A stretch of DNA of 64,000 bases, taken from NCBI RefSeq assembly GCF_049959315.1, contig NZ_CP188201.1, one strand, 5' to 3'. The stretch's first letter is position 1, and every line of letters begins with the position of its first letter. This document shows, piece by piece, positions 8,327 through 16,870 of this stretch. A model generated the notes under the pieces. The model was not told the origin of the DNA. It did not search any database and was given only the letters and a program-made list of their open reading frames with translations. This stretch comes from Serratia proteamaculans_D (GTDB lineage: Bacteria > Pseudomonadota > Gammaproteobacteria > Enterobacterales > Enterobacteriaceae). Made by a program: the position numbers and the translations under genes.

Positions 8327-8773
8327 TTAGCGCGCCCAGTCTGGCTTATTCATGATGTGGTCCTGCCAGTCCACCACTTCACTTTCACGTACCGCAATAT
8401 GCCGCACCGTAATGCGCTCACCGTGCATCGCCGCTTTGGAACCGCTAACCAGTGGGTGCCAGGAAAACAACGGTTTGCCTTCGCCAATCAGGCGATATGC
8501 GCAGGTCGGTGGCAGCCAGTCAAATGTCGTGAGGTTCTCACGTGTCAACTTGATGCAGTCCTCTTCCAGCTCAAAGCGACGTTCATAGTTGCGGCACTGG
8601 CACGATTTAATATTCAGCTGGTCACAGGCTACGTTGGTGAAATAAATCTCGTCGGTATCTTCGTCGATCAGCTTATTCAGACAGCATTGCCCACAACCGT
8701 CGCACAGCGATTCCCACTCTTGTTCTGACATTTCCGCCAGCGTTTTTTGTTGCCAAAAAGGGGTTTGTGACAT
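8327..8773 (-). CDS. ycgN: UPF0260 cysteine-cluster protein YcgN
   Basis: A 148-residue protein matching E. coli YcgN, in the family annotated as putative Fe/S- or zinc-chelating cysteine-cluster proteins. The N-terminal CDGCGQCC and a later CQC (in KSCQCRNYE) supply the clustered cysteines, and an HPLVSGS block follows. Its role is unknown; metal binding is suggested by the cysteines and not shown by sequence. It is transcribed alone, divergent from the CsbD/DUF883-like gene. Confidence 0.92.
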   Translation of the reverse strand: MSQTPFWQQKTLAEMSEQEWESLCDGCGQCCLNKLIDEDTDEIYFTNVACDQLNIKSCQCRNYERRFELEEDCIKLTRENLTTFDWLPPTCAYRLIGEGKPLFSWHPLVSGSKAAMHGERITVRHIAVRESEVVDWQDHIMNKPDWAR

Positions 8774-9183
8774 GTTCGCGTCCGGTATAGGTAAATGAAT
8801 AGATAACCTGCGTACAGGTTTTGAGGGTGCACTATATAGATATCCCAGCCAAATGGAAAGGCTGAAAACACAATATAATCATAGCGATAACAACATATTC
8901 GCTTAAAAAAAATGCTATTTAAAACAACGGCATTCAACCTTCAGCACCGTGACTATAAGCCGACGGTTGTTTGCTTCCTGCGGATAAAAATACGGCTTTT
9001 ATCTCTTAATTATACGTACAAATCACAGGCCTATCACCTTTTCGTTTTGCACCAGGATTATTGCCTGGCAACTCTGCAATTTACCGCTAAGATTCATCTC
9101 ATAACGCACGATTTGCCGCCAAACACGACAAAATCCTGCTATGTTTAATGTTCGCCTTTGATAACCGAGATAGGGAGCCAAGT
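8774..9183. other. Intergenic region, ycgN / DUF883-like gene
   Basis: This AT-rich spacer of 410 bases contains the divergent promoters. Near ycgN a small hairpin AACCTG-CGTA-CAGGTT (8807-8822) lies in the leader. Near the right end, TGCTATGTT at about 9138-9146 resembles an extended -10 of the RpoS-preferred kind; this fits the neighbour's family but is an inference. No further ORF with a ribosome binding site was seen. Confidence 0.45.
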
Positions 9184-9432
9184 ATGTTTGGAAAAGCAGA
9201 AGACAAGGTCAATGAAGCTGCCGGTGCCGTTGAAGAAGCCTTTGGAAAGGCAACGGACTCGCCGGATCATCAGGTTAAAGGCGCAGCCCGCAAATATGCC
9301 TCTCAGGCCAGCTACGCGGCTCGCGATGCGGCTGATACGGTGCGGACTCAGGTTGAATCCAACCCGCTTGCCGGTGTGGCTATCGCCGCTGCGGTCGGGA
9401 TTGTTTTCGGTTTCTTGCTGGGCCGTAAATAA
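9184..9432 (+). CDS. CsbD/DUF883-like small C-tail-anchored protein
   Basis: An 82-residue protein in two parts. The N-terminal half (MFGKAEDKVNEAAGAVEEAFGKAT) has the spaced Lys/Gly/Ala pattern of the CsbD general-stress family. The C-terminal half (SYAARDAADTVRTQVESNPL, then AGVAIAAAVGIVFGFLLGRK) looks like the ElaB/YqjD (DUF883) family, which is anchored in the inner membrane by a C-terminal helix and in E. coli binds ribosomes in stationary phase. GGGAG precedes the ATG at a good distance; an earlier ATG at 9148 lacks this. Function here is inferred from family only. Confidence 0.8.
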   Translation: MFGKAEDKVNEAAGAVEEAFGKATDSPDHQVKGAARKYASQASYAARDAADTVRTQVESNPLAGVAIAAAVGIVFGFLLGRK

Positions 9433-9466
9433 GCACGTTGCCCAACCCTGACCGAAGAAAAACACA

Positions 9467-9488
9467 AAAGGCCCCGCGGGGCCTTTTT
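9467..9488. terminator. Bidirectional terminator, DUF883-like gene / ycgM
   Basis: The palindrome AAAAGGCCCCGCGGGGCCTT is followed by T residues between two convergent genes. Confidence 0.85.
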
Positions 9489-9506
9489 AGTGGGTCTTGC
9501 CTGGCT

Positions 9507-10163
9507 TTAGATCACGCGAGTCGTTAATGATTTACCGTTGAGCGTGATTTTCAGCATGTCGCCTGAGCTCATCGGGCCAACGCCTTGCGGTGTACCGGTA
9601 AGAATAATGTCACCAGCGCGCAGCGTGAAGAAGCGGCTCATATAGCTGATCAGCGGCAGGATCGGGGTGATCATATCGCGAGTATTGCCCTGCTGACGCA
9701 CCTGGTCATTGACCGTCAGTGACAGCTCGGCATTTTGCGGATCGCCAAACTCTGCCACCGGAATAAAACCGGAGATCGGGCAGGAGCCGTCAAAACCCTT
9801 GGCTTTTTCCCAGGGCTGCCCCGCCTTCTTGAAACCTGCCTGCAGCTCACGCAGCGTCAAATCAAGCGCAACACCGTAACCGGCGATGGCTCGAGCCACC
9901 CGATCTTCATTAGCCTGTTTTAACGGCGTGCCGATCAACACCGCCAGTTCAACTTCATGATGTACCGAACCGAACTCTTTGGGGATCGCCACCGGCTGGC
10001 GGATATCGCACAGCGCCGTTTCAGGCTTGATAAACACTACCGGCTCTGCCGAGGTCGCACTACCCATTTCCTTTATATGATCGGCGTAGTTACTGCCTAC
10101 ACAAACCACTTTGTTTACCGGAAAATCAAGTAATGAACCCTGCCAGTCTCTATGTTGATACAT
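9507..10163 (-). CDS. ycgM: Fumarylacetoacetate hydrolase family protein YcgM
   Basis: A metal-dependent FAH-fold enzyme of 218 residues, close to E. coli YcgM and human FAHD1. The family motifs GSNYADHIKEMG, the metal-site HHEVELAVLIG, and LTGTPQGVGPM are all present. Members act on small 2-oxo acids as acylpyruvate hydrolase or oxaloacetate decarboxylase, or as oxaloacetate keto-enol tautomerase. Which activity dominates here cannot be read from sequence. I start at MYQHRDWQG, with GGGAG 8 bases upstream. The next gene upstream is a transglycosylase with which it may be co-transcribed. Confidence 0.9.
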   Translation of the reverse strand: MYQHRDWQGSLLDFPVNKVVCVGSNYADHIKEMGSATSAEPVVFIKPETALCDIRQPVAIPKEFGSVHHEVELAVLIGTPLKQANEDRVARAIAGYGVALDLTLRELQAGFKKAGQPWEKAKGFDGSCPISGFIPVAEFGDPQNAELSLTVNDQVRQQGNTRDMITPILPLISYMSRFFTLRAGDIILTGTPQGVGPMSSGDMLKITLNGKSLTTRVI

Positions 10164-10246
10164 ACCGCTTCTCCCTACAATCATGTAGGGGCTTAGCTTG
10201 CTAAGCCCGTTATCCCACGCGCGGGTGGAGGTACCCTGGCCCTGAC

Positions 10247-11293
10247 TTATTGCCCGATACCGTCAGCCATCATACCCACACCGATGGCAAAATAGTAAGA
10301 GCGATTCCAGTGCATGATCGTGCGAAAATTGTCATAAACCATGAACGCCCGGCCCTGCATGTCATCCGGCGTAATCACCCAACTGCGCAGGGTAGAATGC
10401 GGCAAGGCTGAACCATCCGCACGGCGCACGCCACGCTTTTGCCATTCATTGACACTGTGAGCCTGGCTAACTTTCAGCCCCAGATCCTCGCTGCTGAAAC
10501 CGGCGGGCAGTTTAACTTCCCTACCCCAACCTACGCCCGGTTGCCAACCTTCACGCGACAGATAACGGGCCGTAGAGGCAAACACGTCGTCAACGTTGTT
10601 CCAGATATCAATACGGCCATCGCCATCACCATCCGCCGCATAATTCAGGAATGAGGTCGGCATAAACTGGCACTGGCCCATCGCACCGGCCCAGGAGCCT
10701 TTCAGTTGTTCGCGACTGACATGCCCCTGTTCGAGGATCCGCAGTGCCGCCATGAGCTGTTGGCTGAAGAAAGCTTCACGGCGACCTTCAAACGCCAGCG
10801 TAGCCAGCGCAGAAATCACATCCTCACGCCCCTGGATTTTGCCGAAGGCGCTTTCCATCCCCCACAGCGCCACCACGTAACGCCCAGGAACACCGTAGTG
10901 AGCGGTAACACGAGACAACTTGGGCTGATATTGCCGGTAAAGAGCACGGCCCTGCGCGATTTTGGCCGGTGGCAATACGCGTTTTAGATAATCATCCAGC
11001 GTGATTTTCTTTTCCGGCTGATTGCGGTCTGCCTTGATCACTCGGTCGACAAAATGCACGTTGGCAAAAGCGCTGTCGACGATAGCCGGGCTAATGCCCT
11101 GCGCCAGCGCCTGACGTTTCAGTTGCTCAATATAGGCTGGAAACTGTGCCGGATCGCGACCGGTTTCAGCCAACGTGCTTTGTGCTGGCGCAACAGTTGT
11201 GGCCGGTGAAGCGACCTGCGCCATCAGTTGCGGACAGACGCCGGTTCCCAGCGCCAGCAGAGCCACTATCGCTGTCTTCGCTGCCCCTCTCAT
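10247..11293 (-). CDS. Lytic murein transglycosylase, MltB family
   Basis: A periplasmic enzyme of 348 residues expected to cleave the MurNAc-GlcNAc bond with formation of 1,6-anhydro-MurNAc. There is a signal peptide at residues 1-25 (hydrophobic AIVALLALGTGV, then LMAQ). The catalytic glutamate lies in VVALWGMESAFGKIQG, and the conserved GAMGQCQFMPTSFLNYAADGDGDGR (as pieces) follows. The cysteine in the leader is not in a good lipobox, so a soluble form is more likely than a lipoprotein. AAGGAG precedes the ATG by 8 bases. It sits between ycgM and ycgL-minC, beside division genes, where E. coli has other genes. Confidence 0.88.
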   Translation of the reverse strand: MRGAAKTAIVALLALGTGVCPQLMAQVASPATTVAPAQSTLAETGRDPAQFPAYIEQLKRQALAQGISPAIVDSAFANVHFVDRVIKADRNQPEKKITLDDYLKRVLPPAKIAQGRALYRQYQPKLSRVTAHYGVPGRYVVALWGMESAFGKIQGREDVISALATLAFEGRREAFFSQQLMAALRILEQGHVSREQLKGSWAGAMGQCQFMPTSFLNYAADGDGDGRIDIWNNVDDVFASTARYLSREGWQPGVGWGREVKLPAGFSSEDLGLKVSQAHSVNEWQKRGVRRADGSALPHSTLRSWVITPDDMQGRAFMVYDNFRTIMHWNRSYYFAIGVGMMADGIGQ

Positions 11294-11356
11294 CACCCAG
11301 CTCCTTTATCAGTTTGGGGTTACTGATCCAGCGTAGCCCCTGCACACCAGCGACGG

Positions 11357-11629
11357 TTATTTTTTGTCGTCAGACAAGTGCTGTTTTAATAAATTTTCCA
11401 ACGGCGGGGGCACCTGCAGATAAAACCCTTCTTCTTTCAGGGCCTCTTTCACTTTCTCAATATCTGCCGAGGCTAATTTCTCCCGACCTTCAAGAGAAAG
11501 CATCATTGCCAATTGCGGGGTGCCGAAACTTTTCATCAGATCTTCCGGCACTCGGGAGAAATCGTCTTTTTTTTCGACATAAAGATAAGTTTGATCGCGT
11601 TTCGAGCTTCTATAGATCACACAAAGCAT
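11357..11629 (-). CDS. ycgL: YcgL domain protein
   Basis: A 90-residue protein matching E. coli YcgL over nearly its whole length (MLCVIYRSSKRDQTYLYVEKKDDFSRVP, as pieces). The domain has a small alpha/beta fold of unknown function. It is found next to the min operon in many gamma-proteobacteria and often beside ycgM. It is divergent from minC with a 136-base promoter region between them. Confidence 0.93.
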   Translation of the reverse strand: MLCVIYRSSKRDQTYLYVEKKDDFSRVPEDLMKSFGTPQLAMMLSLEGREKLASADIEKVKEALKEEGFYLQVPPPLENLLKQHLSDDKK

Positions 11630-11765
11630 GTTTTTAACTCTATTTAATTGGGGCAGCGTCTTGCCTGGATATAACTCTGACTATAACATGCTTATAGTAC
11701 TTCGGAATATCGCACCCCGATTGGTATTCCGGGGATTTAAAGTTGCTGAGACTGAGTCAGGATAG

Positions 11766-12467
11766 ATGTCACAATCGCCAATTGAGCTAAAAGGCAGCAG
11801 TTTTACCCTATCGGTTGTTCATTTGTATAATTCGGAACCCGAGGTAATACGTCAGGCGTTACAAGAAAAAGTCGAGCAAGCGCCCGCTTTTTTGAAAAAT
11901 GCCCCTGTTGTTATCAACGTTGCAACGCTGAACGGCGACGCAAACTGGAAAGAACTTCAACAGGCTGTCACGGCAGCAGGGCTGCGCGTTGTGGGTATCA
12001 GCGGTTGCAGAGATGAGCGGCAAAAACGTGCCATAGCCCGTGCCGGGCTGCCGTTATTGAACGAAGGCAAAGGCCAGAAGATGGCCGCCCCGGAAGCGGC
12101 GCCCGCGCCAGCCCCGGTGGTGGATCCCAACGCCCCCGCCAAGACGCGCATCATCAGTACCCCTGTTCGTTCCGGCCAACAGATTTATGCCCGCAACAGC
12201 GATCTGATCGTGACCAGCAGCGTCAGCGCCGGCGCTGAATTAATTGCCGATGGCAATATTCACGTTTACGGCATGATGCGCGGTCGTGCGCTGGCTGGTG
12301 CTTCAGGTGATACACAGTGCCAGATTTTTTGCACGCACCTGGGTGCTGAGCTAGTCTCTATCGCAGGGCAGTACTGGTTGAGCGACCAAATCCCGTCCGA
12401 CTATGTCGGGCAGGCAGTACGACTCAGCCTGTTGGATAACGCTTTAACCATACAACCTTTAAATTAA
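11766..12467 (+). CDS. minC: Septum site-determining protein MinC
   Basis: An inhibitor of FtsZ ring assembly of 233 residues. The N-terminal domain acts on FtsZ. The C-terminal beta-helix (about residues 130-230, including AELIADGNIHVYG, RGRALAG and ELVSIAGQYW) dimerises and binds MinD. An Ala/Pro-rich linker (AAPEAAPAPAPVVDPNAPA) separates the two. It is the first gene of minCDE; 25 bases separate it from minD. With MinD and MinE it confines division to midcell. Confidence 0.97.
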   Translation: MSQSPIELKGSSFTLSVVHLYNSEPEVIRQALQEKVEQAPAFLKNAPVVINVATLNGDANWKELQQAVTAAGLRVVGISGCRDERQKRAIARAGLPLLNEGKGQKMAAPEAAPAPAPVVDPNAPAKTRIISTPVRSGQQIYARNSDLIVTSSVSAGAELIADGNIHVYGMMRGRALAGASGDTQCQIFCTHLGAELVSIAGQYWLSDQIPSDYVGQAVRLSLLDNALTIQPLN

Positions 12468-12492
12468 GCCCTTTTGACAAGGAATCCATTTC

Positions 12493-13305
12493 ATGGCACG
12501 CATTATTGTTGTTACATCGGGTAAAGGGGGCGTTGGCAAGACCACTTCAAGCGCGGCCATCGCTACCGGCCTGGCCCAAAAAGGTAAGAAAACCGTGGTG
12601 ATCGATTTTGATATCGGTCTGCGGAATCTTGACCTGATCATGGGCTGTGAACGCCGGGTTGTTTACGATTTCGTTAACGTCATTCAGGGTGATGCCACGC
12701 TGAACCAGGCGTTGATCAAAGACAAGCGCACCGACAACCTGTTTATCTTGCCAGCTTCGCAAACGCGCGATAAAGACGCGCTGACCCGCGAAGGCGTTGA
12801 AAAAATCCTCAACGATTTAGGCGAGATGGATTTTGACTTCGTGGTCTGTGACTCTCCGGCAGGTATCGAAACCGGCGCCCTGATGGCCCTGTACTTCGCA
12901 GATGAAGCCATCATCACCACCAACCCGGAAGTTTCCTCAGTACGTGACTCCGACCGTATCCTGGGCATTTTGTCGTCCAAATCCCGTCGCGCTGAAAGAG
13001 GCGAATCGGCGATTAAGGAACACCTGCTGCTGACTCGCTATAACCCGGGCCGCGTGAGCCGTGGCGACATGCTGAGCATGGAAGATGTCCTGGAAATCCT
13101 GCGCATTCCTCTGGTCGGCGTTATCCCGGAAGACCAGTCTGTGCTGCGGGCCTCCAACCAGGGTGAGCCGGTGATCCTTGATGCCGAATCAGACGCTGGT
13201 AAGGCCTATGACGATACCGTTAGCCGCTTGTTAGGGGAAGAACGCCCCTTCCGCTTCATTGAAGAAGAGAAGAAGGGTTTCCTGAAACGCCTTTTTGGGG
13301 GATAA
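12493..13305 (+). CDS. minD: Septum site-determining ATPase MinD
   Basis: A membrane-cycling P-loop ATPase of 270 residues. The deviant Walker A motif SGKGGVGKTT is at residues 9-18, the DSPAGIE block follows, and the C terminus is the amphipathic membrane-targeting helix EEKKGFLKRLFGG. ATP-bound MinD dimerises on the inner membrane and recruits MinC; MinE triggers hydrolysis and pole-to-pole oscillation. It lies between minC and minE, with 3 bases to minE. Confidence 0.98.
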   Translation: MARIIVVTSGKGGVGKTTSSAAIATGLAQKGKKTVVIDFDIGLRNLDLIMGCERRVVYDFVNVIQGDATLNQALIKDKRTDNLFILPASQTRDKDALTREGVEKILNDLGEMDFDFVVCDSPAGIETGALMALYFADEAIITTNPEVSSVRDSDRILGILSSKSRRAERGESAIKEHLLLTRYNPGRVSRGDMLSMEDVLEILRIPLVGVIPEDQSVLRASNQGEPVILDAESDAGKAYDDTVSRLLGEERPFRFIEEEKKGFLKRLFGG

Positions 13306-13308
13306 ACC

Positions 13309-13578
13309 ATGGCATTACTAGACTTCTTTCTGTCCCGCAAAAAGCAGACAGCCAATATAGCCAAGGAACGGCTGCAGATTATCGTCGCGGAGCGTCGTCG
13401 GGGGGACAGTGAGCCCCCGTATCTGCCTGATTTAAAACGCGATATTCTGGCGGTAATTTGCAAATACATTCAAATCGACCCTGAAATGCTGCACGTGCAG
13501 TTTGAGCAGAAAGGGGACGATATTTCGGTGCTTGAACTCAACGTGACATTACCGGAATCGGAAGAAGTAACTAAATGA
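13309..13578 (+). CDS. minE: Division topological specificity factor MinE
   Basis: An 89-residue protein. The N-terminal amphipathic stretch MALLDFFLSRKKQTANIAKERLQIIV binds membrane and MinD (written here as the segment at residues 1-26). The rest forms the dimer fold. It stimulates MinD ATPase and drives the Min oscillation. It starts 4 bases after the minD stop and is the last gene of the operon. Confidence 0.98.
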   Translation: MALLDFFLSRKKQTANIAKERLQIIVAERRRGDSEPPYLPDLKRDILAVICKYIQIDPEMLHVQFEQKGDDISVLELNVTLPESEEVTK

Positions 13579-13592
13579 GTGTGACGCATTAA

Positions 13593-13623
13593 TTACCCCC
13601 TGTGTATTTCATACAGGGGGTAA
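13593..13623 (+). terminator. Stem-loop downstream of minE
   Basis: TTACCCCCTGT (13593-13603) pairs perfectly with ACAGGGGGTAA (13613-13623) around a nine-base loop. There is no T-run after it, so termination is less certain than hairpin formation. The following 190 bases up to rnd are AT-rich with no gene seen. Confidence 0.6.
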
Positions 13624-13815
13624 CTGTATGCATAACCAGTTATTGAGATAAAAAAGACTTAATAAGCGTTTTTATCCTTTGGGATTAATCTCAATTAATC
13701 TTGCGTCATGGTTGTTTAAAGTAAATGCTGCCGGTAAGAGTCTCTACTTCGATTATTTCTAATAAATAATCAGAGCAGAGTTTCCTTACCCTGCCCCAAC
13801 GTTTTCACAGCCCGA

Positions 13816-14937
13816 TTAATAATCCTTCAAAATGTCCTGAAGGGGGGCCGCTAATAAATCACCGCGCCATCCGCTGACTAATTCTGGCAAGTTGTCGCCA
13901 ACCTTCAATTTCCAATGCCAGTTCAGCAACTGATTAATCTGCCGACGCGATGCCAGCAATTCGCTGCTCAACCCGCTTTGCTCACTGGCAATGACGATCG
14001 CCGCTTTGATTTCCTTAAACACTTTCTTATAACCCGGCTGATCGATCAGGTTAGGTAACGGCTCCGGCAATGCCGACTCTTCCAGCTCGGCGGCCTCTGC
14101 CACCAACGCCACCAGCGTTTTACCGTGATAACGAATTTCCGGGCCGCTCAGCCCCAGCGAGTCCAGTTCACCCAGCGAGGTCGGCATATGACGCGCTACC
14201 TGCCAGAGGTTCTCCTCACGTACCACGAAGTTCACCGCCAGGTCACGCTCACGCGCCTGACGCAGTCGCCATTCAGCCAGTTTCTGCAAGCAACCCAACT
14301 GGCGTGGACGTAATTGCCAGGCGTTGGTGATTTCGCGGTAGGCCAATTCCGGCGCCAGCGTCTCGCTACGGCGTTGACACAACAGCAGGCATTCATTACT
14401 GGCAGCCGCAGTCCAACCGGCCTCTTCCGTCTCCTGCACCAGCCGTTTGGCCATTGGCAGCAGATAGAACACATCGGCAGCGGCGTAGACACACTGTTTT
14501 TCCGTCAGCGGACGCGCCAGCCAGTCGGTCCGGGCTTCGCTTTTATCCAGTTCCACCTGCATATACTCCGCCACCAGGGTAGCGAAGCCACAAGACATAG
14601 GACGACCGGTAAAGGCCGCCAGGATCTGGGTGTCCACCATTGGCGTCGGTAGCGTTTTGAACGCGTTGAGGAATACTTCCAGATCCTCACTACCGGCATG
14701 CAGGAATTTCACCACCTGGGTGTTGCTCAGCAGCTCGATAAACGGCTGCCACTGCTTGATTGGCAAGGGGTCAATCAGGGAGAGTTGTTCACCATCGTAT
14801 AACTGAATCAGGCCTAACTGCGGATAGTAAGTGCGCGTTCTGACAAATTCGGTGTCCAGCGCAATCTGGGCATGCTTTTTCGCCTGCTCGCAGACCTGCT
14901 GCAATCCGGCATCGGTAGTGATCAACTGATAGTTCAA
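13816..14937 (-). CDS. rnd: Ribonuclease D
   Basis: A 3'-5' exoribonuclease of 373 residues that trims tRNA precursors and other stable RNAs. The N-terminal DEDD exonuclease domain shows DTEFVRTRTYYPQLGLIQL (ExoI), FLHAGSEDLEVF (ExoII) and CVYAAADVFYL (ExoIII), followed by an HRDC domain. The start is taken at TTG 14935-14937, giving the family N terminus (M)NYQLITTD; E. coli rnd is also known to start with UUG. An ATG farther upstream at 14988 would add 17 unrelated residues and cross a hairpin. It follows fadD on the same strand. Confidence 0.95.
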   Translation of the reverse strand: MNYQLITTDAGLQQVCEQAKKHAQIALDTEFVRTRTYYPQLGLIQLYDGEQLSLIDPLPIKQWQPFIELLSNTQVVKFLHAGSEDLEVFLNAFKTLPTPMVDTQILAAFTGRPMSCGFATLVAEYMQVELDKSEARTDWLARPLTEKQCVYAAADVFYLLPMAKRLVQETEEAGWTAAASNECLLLCQRRSETLAPELAYREITNAWQLRPRQLGCLQKLAEWRLRQARERDLAVNFVVREENLWQVARHMPTSLGELDSLGLSGPEIRYHGKTLVALVAEAAELEESALPEPLPNLIDQPGYKKVFKEIKAAIVIASEQSGLSSELLASRRQINQLLNWHWKLKVGDNLPELVSGWRGDLLAAPLQDILKDY

Positions 14938-14973
14938 AACGTCATTCTCTTGGTCGCTTTCATGATTCAAACA

Positions 14974-15003
14974 CAACAACGCCGGCATTCACCGGCGTTG
15001 TTG
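14974..15003 (-). repeat. Intercistronic hairpin between fadD and rnd
   Basis: A perfect 12-base inverted repeat (CAACAACGCCGG and CCGGCGTTGTTG) surrounds a six-base loop. No U-run follows on the minus strand, so partial termination or mRNA protection of fadD is more likely than full termination. Confidence 0.65.
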
Positions 15004-15026
15004 ATCTGTAAGGCGTAGATGATAGC

Positions 15027-16715
15027 CTAGGCGGCATCGGCCGCCACAGGTTTTTTCTGCTCATCACGCAGTTCTCGCCGCAAAATTTTACCGACGTTAG
15101 ACTTCGGTAACTCGTCGCGGAACTCAACAATTTTAGGCACTTTATACCCGGTAAGCTGCCGACGACAATGGGTCAACAGTTCTTCTTTAGTCAATGAGGC
15201 GTCTTTCTTCACCACGCAGATCTTGACCGCTTCACCGGAGACGTCACTTGGCACGCCAATCGCCGCGCATTCCAACACCTTAGGGTGCTGACTGACCACG
15301 TCTTCAATCTCGTTCGGGTATACGTTGAACCCGGAAACCAGGATCATGTCTTTTTTACGATCGACGACACGCACAAAGCCCATGTCATCCACTGTAACTA
15401 TATCGCCGGTCGCGAGCCAGCCATCTTTCAACACTTCATCAGTGGCATCCGGCCGCTGCCAGTAGCCTAACATAACTTGCGGCCCTTTGACCCACAGTTC
15501 GCCCGGCTCGCCGACCGGCACATCATTGCCGTTATCATCCACCAGCCGAATATCGGTGGAAGGCACCGGCAGACCGATGCTGCCGCTATAGTGTTTCAAA
15601 TCGTGCGGATTACAGGTGACCAAAGGGGCGCATTCAGTCAGGCCATAGCCTTCCAGCAGGTGCTTGCCGGTGGTTTTCTCCCATTTGTCCGCCACCGCCT
15701 TTTGTACCGACATGCCGCCACCGACCGAGAAGCGCAGCGTCGAGAAATCGAGCTGATGGAAGTCGGCGTTATTGAGCAGCGCATTAAACAAGGTATTCAC
15801 CCCACTTAATGCGGTGAACGGATAGCGCCCCAGCTCTTTCACCAACCCCGGAATATCACGTGGGTTGGTGATCAATAGATTGCGGCCGCCTAACTCGATA
15901 AACAGCAGGCAGTTAACCGTTAACGCAAAGATATGGTAAAGCGGCAAGGCGGTAACAATCAGTTCCTGACCGTCGCGGAACAGCGGCTCGTAGGCGGCTT
16001 TGGCCTGCGCCACGTTGGCCTGCATGTTACGGTGAGTCAGCATCGCGCCTTTCGCCACGCCGGTGGTACCACCGGTATATTGCAGGAACGCCAGGTCAGA
16101 GTTGATGATATCGGGTTTGACATACTGCAGCCGGCGTCCGCGCTGCAAAGCGCTGCGGAAAGAAATGGCGGCCGGCAGATGATATTTCGGCACCAGCCGC
16201 TTAATGTATTTCACCACAAAGTTAACCAGCGTACCTTTGGCGGCAGAAAGCTGGTCGCCCATGCGCGTCAGGATCACGTGTTTTACCTGGGTGTTGAACA
16301 CCACTTTTTCCAGCGTGTGGGCGAAGTTGGAGACGATCACTATGGCACTGGCACCGCTGTCGTTCAGTTGGTGCTCCAGTTCACGCGGCGTATACAGTGG
16401 GTTAACGTTGACCACCACCATACCGGCTCGCAAAATGCCAAACAACGCGATCGGATACTGCAACAGATTCGGCATCATCAGGGCAACGCGGTCACCCTTC
16501 TGCAGACCCAGTTCATTTTGCAGGTAAGCGGCAAAAGCGCGACTGCGCTCTTCCAGCTTGCGGTAGGTCATGACCTCGCCCATGTTCATGAAAGCGGGTT
16601 GATCCGCGTAACGCTTAACCGCATTTTCAAACATTTCGACCAAAGATGAATAACGATCGGCGTCGATCTCTGCCGGAACATCTGCCGGGTAACGTTTTAA
16701 CCAAACCTTATCCAA
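15027..16715 (-). CDS. fadD: Long-chain fatty acid-CoA ligase FadD
   Basis: An AMP-forming acyl-CoA synthetase of 562 residues that activates imported fatty acids at the inner membrane. Adenylation motifs are present: YTGGTTGVAKGAMLTHRN, EGYGLTECAPLV, and the fatty-acid signature VDRKKDMILVSGFNVYPNE. The start is a TTG at 16713-16715 with AGGAG 7 bases upstream, giving (M)DKVWLKRYPADVP; the E. coli gene also starts with UUG. An ATG at 16775 would add 20 residues upstream of this ribosome site and is rejected. A FadR operator lies about 80 bases upstream, so expression should rise with long-chain fatty acid. Confidence 0.96.
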   Translation of the reverse strand: MDKVWLKRYPADVPAEIDADRYSSLVEMFENAVKRYADQPAFMNMGEVMTYRKLEERSRAFAAYLQNELGLQKGDRVALMMPNLLQYPIALFGILRAGMVVVNVNPLYTPRELEHQLNDSGASAIVIVSNFAHTLEKVVFNTQVKHVILTRMGDQLSAAKGTLVNFVVKYIKRLVPKYHLPAAISFRSALQRGRRLQYVKPDIINSDLAFLQYTGGTTGVAKGAMLTHRNMQANVAQAKAAYEPLFRDGQELIVTALPLYHIFALTVNCLLFIELGGRNLLITNPRDIPGLVKELGRYPFTALSGVNTLFNALLNNADFHQLDFSTLRFSVGGGMSVQKAVADKWEKTTGKHLLEGYGLTECAPLVTCNPHDLKHYSGSIGLPVPSTDIRLVDDNGNDVPVGEPGELWVKGPQVMLGYWQRPDATDEVLKDGWLATGDIVTVDDMGFVRVVDRKKDMILVSGFNVYPNEIEDVVSQHPKVLECAAIGVPSDVSGEAVKICVVKKDASLTKEELLTHCRRQLTGYKVPKIVEFRDELPKSNVGKILRRELRDEQKKPVAADAA

Positions 16716-16791
16716 GGTATTACTCCTGAAATCATTATTCATTATCATCATCGCAGCCCCTAAATATGCAGCCAAACCATAACAATATTTT

Positions 16792-16808
16792 AACTCAGCA
16801 GACCAGTT
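16792..16808 (-). promoter_or_regulatory. FadR operator upstream of fadD
   Basis: On the minus strand this reads AACTGGTCTGCTGAGTT, a close match to the E. coli fadD operator as I recall it (AGCTGGTATGATGAGTT) and to the FadR consensus half-site CTGGTC. It lies 77-93 bases before the fadD start, and fadR itself is in the window. Confidence 0.75.
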
Positions 16809-16870
16809 TGAGTTTTAAACAATATTCAGGTTGCGATGTACATCACTAATTGGCGCCGTTTCCCTGCGCC

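Noticed and set aside
15933..16649. 238-codon open frame antisense to fadD
   Set aside because: His/Gln-rich translation typical of the complement of a real gene.
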